A DNA stretch of 5,269 nucleotides from a bacterium (lineage in GTDB: Bacteria; Zhuqueibacterota; Zhuqueibacteria; Thermofontimicrobiales; Thermofontimicrobiaceae). The notes below the pieces were generated by a model. It did no database searches. It worked only from the letters and a program-made list of their open reading frames with translations, and was not told where the DNA came from. Positions 1 to 5,269 of the stretch are shown here, piece by piece. Position numbers and translations under genes: made by a program. How positions within the stretch are numbered: the first letter of the stretch is position 1; each line of letters starts with the position of its first letter. Location of the stretch: positions 1 through 5,269 of the forward strand of contig DSAU01000365.1 of NCBI GenBank assembly GCA_011046315.1. The letters run 5' to 3'.

Positions 1-212
1 CCGGTAAAGGAACCTGGGCCGATGGAGATGGCTATACCGTTCAAATCATTTGGACGCATTCCCAAATTGGATAACACATTTTGAATTGTCGGCACAAGTC
101 GCTCAGCGTGAGCCCGCTTAATATTTGATCTGATTTCGGAGATGAGCGCCCTGTCATCCGTGACGGCAACGCCCAGCACGTCGGTTGAAGTGTCAATACC
201 CAGTATTTTCAC
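1..212 (-). CDS. tsaB: TsaB, t6A tRNA-modification protein (N-terminal part, cut by left edge)
   Basis: Translating the minus strand from a GTG at 212-210 gives 70 codons that run off the left edge. The protein opens with KILGIDTST (residues 2-10), has RAHAERLVP (33-41) and ends in GPGSFT at 65-70, with the next codon starting GG. This is the classic TsaB/YeaZ pattern: an ASKHA-fold N-terminus, a HxERL helix and the GPGSFTG loop. TsaB is the non-catalytic partner that binds TsaD and TsaE in the cytoplasm when threonylcarbamoyl is transferred to A37 of ANN-decoding tRNAs. The GTG start is the only usable one, because an in-frame TAG lies nine codons upstream and no ATG, GTG or TTG falls between. 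A GAGGA at 226-230 lies 13 bases upstream, rather far for a ribosome site, and overlaps the tsaE stop, which suggests translational coupling. The C-terminal two thirds are outside the window. Confidence 0.95.
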   Translation of the reverse strand, partial: MKILGIDTSTDVLGVAVTDDRALISEIRSNIKRAHAERLVPTIQNVLSNLGMRPNDLNGIAISIGPGSFT

Positions 213-228
213 AAGCGATTGTGTTTCC

Positions 229-729
229 TCAAGATTCTAATATTTGATCGTGATGAAAAAAAGCTAAGAATTTTCTTTTTTGCATTTCTTTGCCGTGAAT
301 GGTCAGCGACAGTTCTCGACAATTTTGTCGGCCTGGCTCGAAAAAAGATCGCAAACGAATCTCAATATAGTTTTGAGGAAGCAAAGGCAAAGCCCGTTCC
401 GCCCACTCAACCAAACAAATACCATCGCCGAAAAAATATTCTTCATAGCCCAGATCAAAAATTTCCTGCTCTGATTCAAGCCGATAAAAGTCAAAATGAT
501 AAACAGGAAAGCGTCCGCGATATTCATTGATCAAAGTAAAAGTCGGACTCGTCACCTGGTCTGCACATTCCAAGCCTTTGCATATTCCACGTACCAGACA
601 TGTTTTGCCGCTGCCCAATTCGCCCAAAAGCGCTACGACATCGCCGGGCATCAAATAGCGACTTAAAGTTTCCCCCAACGCGATCGTTTCCTGTTCACTG
701 CTGGTTGTTTGCTGAAAAGTTTTTATCAT
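229..729 (-). CDS. tsaE: TsaE, ATPase of the t6A tRNA-modification complex
   Basis: This 166-residue protein is a P-loop ATPase of the TsaE/YjeE family, which binds the TsaB-TsaD dimer in the cytoplasm and resets it between rounds of t6A synthesis. The Walker A loop GELGSGKT is at residues 36-43, the switch-like VTSPTF at 59-64, HFDFYRL at 78-84 and the EWAE motif at 108-111, all in the usual order and spacing. The ATG start at 729-727 lies six bases after the stop of the PorX-type gene and has no good Shine-Dalgarno sequence nearby, so it probably depends on readthrough of ribosomes from upstream. The last 20 or so residues (from about 147, basic and then hydrophobic) go a little beyond the conserved core. 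They may be a lineage-specific tail. tsaB follows 16 bases downstream. Family assignment is firm; the role of the tail is unknown. Confidence 0.96.
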   Translation of the reverse strand: MIKTFQQTTSSEQETIALGETLSRYLMPGDVVALLGELGSGKTCLVRGICKGLECADQVTSPTFTLINEYRGRFPVYHFDFYRLESEQEIFDLGYEEYFFGDGICLVEWAERALPLLPQNYIEIRLRSFFEPGRQNCRELSLTIHGKEMQKRKFLAFFHHDQILES

Positions 730-735
730 CTGAAG

Positions 736-2292
736 TTACTTGGGCTCCAATTTAATCACTGGCAAAATCATTTCCTCCATAGCTGCGCCGCCATGTTGAA
801 ATGTATCCCGGTAATAATTCAAATAATGATGATAATCGGTCGGATAAACGAAATAGTAATCCTCCTTGGCAATCAAGTAGTTGGTATTGATCCCCACTAC
901 CGGCAGTTTAAATGCGCCCGGGTCTTTGACATTAATTGCATATTTTGAATCGCATTTTAAACTTTTACCAAATTTATAGCGTAAATTTGTTGACGTATCA
1001 CGATCCCCAATCACCTTGGCGCCTCGAAGGCTGCGAACACTGCCGTGATCTGAAGATATGATGACCGTATTTCCCAATTTTGCCAGCCGGGACAATGTTT
1101 TAAAAAAATACGAGTGATCAAACCAGGATCGGGTTAAAGACCGGAAAGCAGCTTCGTCGGGAGCAATCTCTTTGAGCACCTCTGAATCGCTGCGGCTGTG
1201 AGCCAAAAAATCGATAAAATTAAACACGATTGCCAAAAGGGGTGCATTTGAATATGAGCTAATATTATTATAAACATTTTTAGCTTCCTGAGGTTCGATA
1301 ATTTTTACATACTTCATCTTAAGGTCGTTAAGTCCGAAATGGTGAAGTTGATATTCCAAAAACTTGTGTTCATTTTTATTGCGGCTGGTTTCGCTTTTTT
1401 GTCCCTCTTCCCAGAGCGCTGGAAATTTTTCAGACAGTTCCAGCGGCGTCAAGCCCGAAAAGATGGCGTTTCTGGAATAAGGTGTGGCTGTTGGGAGAAT
1501 TGAAAAATAATAGTCTTTATTGATCCGATAATAGGGGTAAAGCATCGGTTCCATCGACAGCCATTGGTCAGCGCGCAAGTTATCTACAATAATAAACACA
1601 ACTTTCTCGCCTTTTTCCAAAAGAGGAACCACATATTTTCCGAAGATGTCCATGGACAGAGTCGGTCGGGTACTGCTATTGATCCAATCGGCGTAATGAT
1701 CTTCAATAAATCTTGCGAACGCAACATTGCACTCACGTTTTTGGGAAAACAACATCTGACGCAGCCCCAGCCCGTGGTGACCATCAATATCCAATTCCCA
1801 CTCGTTAATACGCATATAGATATCGATCCAATCGTTCGCATGCAAAGGAGACATCAATCTGGAAGCTAAACTTTGAAAATCGCGCACGTAATCTCGTGAT
1901 AATTTTTCCCGCTCAAATTTTTGGCTGTCCAAAATCTTTTTTAAGGCGGATAAAATCTGGGACGGATTGACAGGTTTGGTTAAATAATCATCTATTCTGC
2001 TGCCGATGGCTTCCTCCATCAGCGATTCTTTTTCGCTTTTAGTGATCATTATCACCGGCAATGAAGGATTGATCTCTTTTATTTCTCCCAGGGCAGTGAG
2101 CCCGTCCATTCCATGCAACATTTCATCCAGCAGGATGAGGTCGAACTTTTCACTTTTAATTAAAGAGATTCCGTCCTCTGCATTGGACGCCGGGGTGATA
2201 CCATAACCGCGATCTTTTAAAAACAGCATGTGCGGTTGCAGCAGCTCAATTTCATCGTCTATCCATAAAATTTTTTTCTTTGTTTCTGCCAT
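736..2292 (-). CDS. porX: PorX-type bifunctional response regulator / PglZ-domain phosphodiesterase
   Basis: This 518-residue protein joins a CheY-like receiver to a PglZ domain of the alkaline phosphatase superfamily. The receiver spans about 6-123, with acidic D12/D13, phosphoacceptor D56 in LILLDEM, T84 and K106 in LTKP. A mainly helical linker (about 125-225) follows. The PglZ part has VDN (D237), LPTATPYSRN (266-275, T268/T270), IDFLAH (D361, H365), SSDHG (D415, H416), GDRDTSTNLRYK (429-440) and DTFQHGG (H500), so the expected zinc ligands and nucleophilic threonine region are all there. This order and length match PorX of Bacteroidota. PorX is known to be phosphorylated by the kinase PorY, to dimerise, to cut linear and cyclic oligonucleotides and to control type IX secretion. 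No DNA-binding domain is evident. The start is supported by an AGAAGGA ribosome site. Cognate kinase and T9SS genes are not in the window, so the T9SS link here is inferred. Confidence 0.93.
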   Translation of the reverse strand: MAETKKKILWIDDEIELLQPHMLFLKDRGYGITPASNAEDGISLIKSEKFDLILLDEMLHGMDGLTALGEIKEINPSLPVIMITKSEKESLMEEAIGSRIDDYLTKPVNPSQILSALKKILDSQKFEREKLSRDYVRDFQSLASRLMSPLHANDWIDIYMRINEWELDIDGHHGLGLRQMLFSQKRECNVAFARFIEDHYADWINSSTRPTLSMDIFGKYVVPLLEKGEKVVFIIVDNLRADQWLSMEPMLYPYYRINKDYYFSILPTATPYSRNAIFSGLTPLELSEKFPALWEEGQKSETSRNKNEHKFLEYQLHHFGLNDLKMKYVKIIEPQEAKNVYNNISSYSNAPLLAIVFNFIDFLAHSRSDSEVLKEIAPDEAAFRSLTRSWFDHSYFFKTLSRLAKLGNTVIISSDHGSVRSLRGAKVIGDRDTSTNLRYKFGKSLKCDSKYAINVKDPGAFKLPVVGINTNYLIAKEDYYFVYPTDYHHYLNYYRDTFQHGGAAMEEMILPVIKLEPK

Positions 2293-2422
2293 TTATCCTT
2301 CTAATTTTTTGTACTACTAAAAAATGACTTACCCCTGATTAAATGTCTCTTATTAAAAGCGCTTTGTTGAAAGATGTTCCCGAGCAAATTTTGGGCATCG
2401 GACACTGTCTGTATTGCGTTAA
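2293..2422. other. 130-base intergenic region; likely holds the promoter of porX-tsaE-tsaB
   Basis: This is the only sizeable gap in the window. It follows the thioesterase stop and precedes the PorX-type gene. I could not find a convincing pair of -35/-10 boxes or a Bacteroidota-type TAnnTTTG box. It contains a perfect 10-base palindrome AAAGCGCTTT (2356-2365). It also has an AT-only inverted repeat with 7-base arms (2304-2310 and 2319-2325) just upstream of the ribosome site, and a weak GATG..CCC/GGGCATC inverted repeat (2373-2399) shortly after the thioesterase stop. The last lacks a U-tract and is not a clear terminator. A promoter here is an inference from position. Confidence 0.4.
2296..2302 (-). 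promoter_or_regulatory. Ribosome binding site of the porX-type gene
   Basis: AGAAGGA on the minus strand lies three bases before the ATG at 2292-2290. The spacing is short, but the purine run is the only Shine-Dalgarno-like sequence nearby and supports the chosen start. Confidence 0.6.
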
Positions 2423-2848
2423 TCAATTGACACTTTCGTAGGCTTTGATTGTTTGAACAAAACTCAACGGCAGTTTTTTAACCTTGCGATGGTGATAGTC
2501 AAATCCCACCATTTGTGTATGCCCGGTGGCGATAATTTTTTGCGGCTGATCAGTTTTGACAATCAGATATTCAAACAAAAAGCGAATTTTTTCTATTCGG
2601 GAAATTCGGACAAAAATTGTCAGTTGATCTCCCCAAAAAGCTTCTGCTTTAAAATTGACATGGGCTTGGCTCATGATCAAACTGGTATCATCGCCAATTG
2701 ATAATTCCGAACAGTTAAACTGCTGTAAATAGCGCAGCCGGGCTTCCTGAAAAAGCGACAATAATCGGTCGTTTCCGAGATGCCCGCCATAATTAATGTC
2801 GCCAACCGTCACAGCAATTTCTGTTGAAAATTTGAAATTGTGGGTCAT
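2423..2848 (-). CDS. Acyl-CoA thioesterase-like protein, 4HBT hotdog fold
   Basis: This 141-residue protein has the size and layout of a single-domain hotdog thioesterase of the 4-hydroxybenzoyl-CoA thioesterase/YbgC/FadM group. These cytoplasmic enzymes hydrolyse acyl-CoA or acyl-ACP thioesters. The signature is GDINYGGHLGND at residues 16-27, with the probable catalytic aspartate D17, followed by the start of the long hotdog helix LLSLFQEARLRYL (29-41). Beta strands follow at about 58-69, 74-84, 89-98 and 104-116, the last containing the MVGFD segment. The ATG start is well supported: AAAGGA sits nine bases upstream. It begins 42 bases after the TonB-dependent receptor stop, so co-transcription is plausible. 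The acyl substrate cannot be read from the sequence; short- or medium-chain acyl-CoA is a guess from the family. No signal peptide is seen. Confidence 0.85.
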   Translation of the reverse strand: MTHNFKFSTEIAVTVGDINYGGHLGNDRLLSLFQEARLRYLQQFNCSELSIGDDTSLIMSQAHVNFKAEAFWGDQLTIFVRISRIEKIRFLFEYLIVKTDQPQKIIATGHTQMVGFDYHHRKVKKLPLSFVQTIKAYESVN

Positions 2849-2857
2849 CTGTCATAT

Positions 2858-2863
2858 TCCTTT
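2858..2863 (-). promoter_or_regulatory. Ribosome binding site of the thioesterase gene
   Basis: AAAGGA on the minus strand lies nine bases before the ATG at 2848-2846. This favours that ATG over the out-of-frame ATG seven bases upstream of it. Confidence 0.7.
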
Positions 2864-2890
2864 GCGCTAATCATTCGGAAATAGTTTCTT

Positions 2891-5077
2891 TTAAAATTCA
2901 GCGGTCATGCCGACGGAAAAATTGCGGATCTCTGCCATATTTCTTTCAATCTGGGTATAGTAATAGTCGAACGCATTATTAATCGCGATTTGAAAATCAT
3001 AGTTTAAAAAGTGATATATCAGTCGGAAATTCCAGACCTTTTGCGGCACACGATCGTCGTAATAAAATAATTTAACAGCCTCGATTTTGCTGGCATAGCG
3101 GAATTCAGCATGCGCTTGCCATTGTCCCAAATGTATCGATGGATGAATAAATGCGATGACTTCGGGACGATAGGTGAGGGGCTGACCTGTGATCAGGTCC
3201 TGGTGATCAATAAATGTTGCTGATGCCTGTAATCGGACTCGTTCCCGCCACCAATTGCCAGCGGTGGATAATTCAAATCCTTGAATACGCGCCTTAAGCA
3301 GGTTTTGAAACCGTACCGACACCCGGATATCTTTGGCAAAATCGATCTGACTTTGGCGTAGGTCGACTTCAATAAGATCATTAAAATCGTTCCGAAAAGC
3401 AGAGAGCTCAACAAACCAATTAGACGACAGGTATTGACGCACTCCGGCATCATACGACCAGGATTTTTCCGCTTTTAAATCAGGATTGGCTTCGACGACA
3501 ACACTATTGTTTTCAAAATTTAGATACCTTTCGGCAATGGTGGCAGCTCGGAAACCACTGCCAGCGGACATTCTCAAAACTGTTTGCGCACTCGGGCGGA
3601 AATTTATGCCAAAGCGGGGGCTTAACAGACTTTGGGAAATCCCATCGATTAATTTATAGCGGTCGTAGCGCAATCCGGGAGTAAAAGCCAGATTGTTCTT
3701 GATCCGATATTCCGCTTGAGAATAGAGCCCGATGGTATAGCCTTGATGGTCTCCGAAATATTTGGTGCTCCCGGTATCCCATTTAAATTCAAACCCGTAG
3801 GTAACATCGATATTGGGTGTCGGTAAAAGGTCTCCCTGAATTTCGGCGCCCAATCCGCGCGCTGGATTAAAATCGGTGCTCGTTAGATACTGGTTACCCA
3901 TCAATGTCATTAAATAGGACAGTCGAAATGAGAGGGCGGCTTTCGGAGCCAAAATCCAGTTGTATTTGGTGTAAACATTTGCCATTTTCATTTTGCCGCG
4001 ACTGTCTCGATTCGAGGGTCTAACTTGAAATGGTTTTTGGGGATCATCCCAACCGACATAAATCGCTTCATTACGGTAATTGTAGGAGCTGTACAGGGTC
4101 CAGGCTGATCCGTTTTTAAAATGATAAACCAGCTTGCCGGTCAGATTCCAGCGTTCGAAATCGCCAGCCTCGGTGTAACCGGTAGAAATATGCCGGGCTG
4201 CTGAAATGCGAAAGCCAATCGGACCGATCTTCCGGCTATGGCTGACATCAGCTCGGGCAAATTGTAACGGTATGTCGGTCCATTTCCATTCGTCATAACG
4301 CGGCTCATCATACTCGCCTGCCGTAAATCGTAACAGCGACCTTCCTTGTTCGGTCGGAGATTTTGTGATAATGTTGATCACGCCGCCCAGCGCGGCGGTC
4401 CCCCACAATGCAGATCCGGCGCCCTTGACTACTTCAATTTTTTCAACGTCAAGGACCGGCAACAGATCCCAGTTAAACTCGCCGGTGTCGCTCGCCATGA
4501 CCGGTACACCATCCACTAACAACAGCGTCCGGTTCGCTGCGCCGATGGTAAATCCGGTAGAGCCGCGAATATTCACCTGATCTTTGATGAAATGAACCCC
4601 GGGTACGGTCTCCAAAACCTTATCAACGCGCAAGGGCGCGCGATTTCTGATCTCCGGGGATTGAATAACTGAAACACTGTTCGCGGTTGCATCCAGTTGT
4701 TTTTGTGTTTTGCTGGCGGAAACGATGAGCGGGTCGAAGTCAATAACTGTTTCCTCAAGGCTGAATGAGACAGCAACTGTGTCGCCGGGCATCACCTGAA
4801 CCCCTGATAGTTGTTGCGGACGGTGACCGATCATGGTCGCGCGAATTGCGTAAACACCCTCAGGAACTAAGTTAATTACGAAAAAACCGCTTCGATCAGT
4901 GCTCGCCCCGAGTAATGTTCCGATTAATTGGACATTGACGCCGGGCAGACCGATCCCGGAAGCAGCAGCAGTGACTTTGCCGGTTATGGTTCCCTTTTCA
5001 ATGGCGATTAAATTGGCGCCGGAAATCGAGATAAAAATGGCAATCACTAAAAATTTTAAAATTGTTGTCTTTTGCAT
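2891..5077 (-). CDS. TonB-dependent outer-membrane receptor with carboxypeptidase-regulatory-like N-terminal domain
   Basis: This 728-residue protein is a ligand-gated outer-membrane channel that would use TonB-ExbB-ExbD energy. A signal peptide covers about 1-25 (basic MQKTTILK, hydrophobic FLVIAIFISIS, probable cut after ANLIA). A beta-sandwich CarboxypepD_reg-like domain spans about 29-108 (GTITGKVT, GLPGVNVQL, TDRSGFF). A TonB-box-like DPLIVSA is at 115-121. The plug domain covers about 125-240 and includes VNIRGSTGF (168-176), LLLVDGVPV (185-193), EKIEVVKGAGSALWGTAALG (212-231) and GVINIITK (232-239). A 22-strand-type barrel fills the rest, with FRAATIAERYL (509-519), NPDLKAEKS (531-539), NAFDYYYTQ (701-709) and a C-terminal phenylalanine typical of BAM-dependent insertion. 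It resembles the colicin I receptor/BtuB style more than the 1000-residue SusC style. The ATG is the only start because an in-frame TAA lies seven codons upstream. No strong ribosome site precedes it. The ligand is unknown. Confidence 0.94.
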   Translation of the reverse strand: MQKTTILKFLVIAIFISISGANLIAIEKGTITGKVTAAASGIGLPGVNVQLIGTLLGASTDRSGFFVINLVPEGVYAIRATMIGHRPQQLSGVQVMPGDTVAVSFSLEETVIDFDPLIVSASKTQKQLDATANSVSVIQSPEIRNRAPLRVDKVLETVPGVHFIKDQVNIRGSTGFTIGAANRTLLLVDGVPVMASDTGEFNWDLLPVLDVEKIEVVKGAGSALWGTAALGGVINIITKSPTEQGRSLLRFTAGEYDEPRYDEWKWTDIPLQFARADVSHSRKIGPIGFRISAARHISTGYTEAGDFERWNLTGKLVYHFKNGSAWTLYSSYNYRNEAIYVGWDDPQKPFQVRPSNRDSRGKMKMANVYTKYNWILAPKAALSFRLSYLMTLMGNQYLTSTDFNPARGLGAEIQGDLLPTPNIDVTYGFEFKWDTGSTKYFGDHQGYTIGLYSQAEYRIKNNLAFTPGLRYDRYKLIDGISQSLLSPRFGINFRPSAQTVLRMSAGSGFRAATIAERYLNFENNSVVVEANPDLKAEKSWSYDAGVRQYLSSNWFVELSAFRNDFNDLIEVDLRQSQIDFAKDIRVSVRFQNLLKARIQGFELSTAGNWWRERVRLQASATFIDHQDLITGQPLTYRPEVIAFIHPSIHLGQWQAHAEFRYASKIEAVKLFYYDDRVPQKVWNFRLIYHFLNYDFQIAINNAFDYYYTQIERNMAEIRNFSVGMTAEF

Positions 5078-5103
5078 AAATAGGCTTCGACAGGTTTATG
5101 TCA

Positions 5104-5269
5104 TTAAGGGAAAATAATTTGATCAAAATTAACTATGATGTCGATATTATCTAACTCTTGATTGGGAAAAATCTGAATTGAGCCAGGCTCTCCGGGATTG
5201 TTGTTGTCTTCAAAATAGCCAAGCTCTATCATTTCATCAAGATTTTTTATGTTCTTTCCGATCCAATAC
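5104..5269 (-). CDS. C-terminal end of an unidentified protein, possibly a beta-sandwich surface lipoprotein
   Basis: The minus strand has an open frame from the right edge to a TAA at 5106-5104, giving the last 54 residues of a protein whose start lies outside the window. It contains LDEMIELGYFEDN, NNPGEPGSIQIFP and a final alternating stretch LDNIDIIVNFDQIIFP that looks like edge beta strands. I do not recognise the family. The pattern of a GYF/Y-type strand, a PG turn and a closing hydrophobic strand reminds me of C-termini of Ig-like or carboxypeptidase-regulatory-like domains in secreted FCB lipoproteins, but this is a weak impression. Its stop lies 26 bases before the receptor start, so both are probably on one transcript. 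In that position a surface lipoprotein partner of the receptor would be plausible. That no in-frame stop occurs in 54 codons is weak evidence on its own; the operon spacing adds to it. Confidence 0.55.
   Translation of the reverse strand, partial: YWIGKNIKNLDEMIELGYFEDNNNPGEPGSIQIFPNQELDNIDIIVNFDQIIFP

Noticed and set aside
219..530. Plus-strand open frame of about 100 codons over tsaE
   Set aside because: It lies wholly opposite a clear TsaE coding sequence, its translation shows no recognisable motif, and it is best explained as antisense shadow. The same applies to the other plus-strand frames over porX, the thioesterase and the receptor.
736..1700. The PglZ domain as a sign of a BREX (Pgl) phage-defence island
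   Set aside because: The domain is fused to a response-regulator receiver in the PorX arrangement and has none of the BREX partners (BrxC, PglX methyltransferase, BrxL) beside it; its neighbours are tRNA-modification genes.
2373..2399. Possible intrinsic terminator after the thioesterase gene (GATG..CCC / GGGCATC)
   Set aside because: The stem is short with a two-base bulge and an 11-base loop, and no T-tract follows on the minus strand.
5078..5269. Cobalamin or other riboswitch upstream of the BtuB/Cir-like receptor
   Set aside because: Only 26 bases separate the receptor from the preceding open frame, too little for a riboswitch, and no cobalamin-box-like sequence was seen in the region.
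1..5269. CRISPR array, tRNA genes, insertion sequence ends or long direct repeats
   Set aside because: No regularly spaced repeats, tRNA-like cloverleaf sequences, transposase reading frames or long terminal inverted repeats were found by eye.

Overview
The window carries six genes or gene fragments, all read from the minus strand, so transcription runs from the right edge to the left. The organism looks like a member of the FCB superphylum: Bacteroidota or a related lineage such as Calditrichota, KSB1 or Ignavibacteria. Three things suggest this. The response regulator is of the PorX type, the TonB-dependent receptor has an N-terminal carboxypeptidase-regulatory-like domain, and the base composition is moderate and slightly AT-rich. 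The phylum is an inference and cannot be fixed from this window alone.

Right half, in transcription order: the last 54 codons of an unidentified protein (5269-5104), then 26 bases later a 728-residue TonB-dependent outer-membrane receptor (5077-2891), then 42 bases later a 141-residue hotdog-fold thioesterase of the 4HBT type (2848-2423). The spacing allows one transcript. The receptor would import an unknown ligand, or possibly assist a surface lipoprotein encoded by the truncated upstream gene. The thioesterase is cytoplasmic and may simply be a neighbour.

A 130-base non-coding gap (2293-2422) separates this group from the left-hand group. It is the only intergenic space large enough for a promoter and holds a few weak palindromes.

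Left half, in transcription order: a 518-residue fusion of a response-regulator receiver domain and a PglZ/alkaline-phosphatase-superfamily domain (PorX type, 2292-736), then after 6 bases tsaE (729-229), then after 16 bases the start of tsaB (212 to the left edge, cut off). TsaE and TsaB belong to the machinery that makes the t6A modification at position 37 of ANN-decoding tRNAs. PorX is known in Bacteroidota as a phosphorylation-controlled phosphodiesterase and regulator tied to the type IX secretion system. The tight packing suggests that the signalling enzyme and the tRNA-modification genes are co-expressed.

No RNA genes, CRISPR arrays, insertion sequences or phage genes were seen. The most interesting item is the intact PorX-type enzyme and its coupling to the t6A genes. 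No clearly new multi-gene system is visible.
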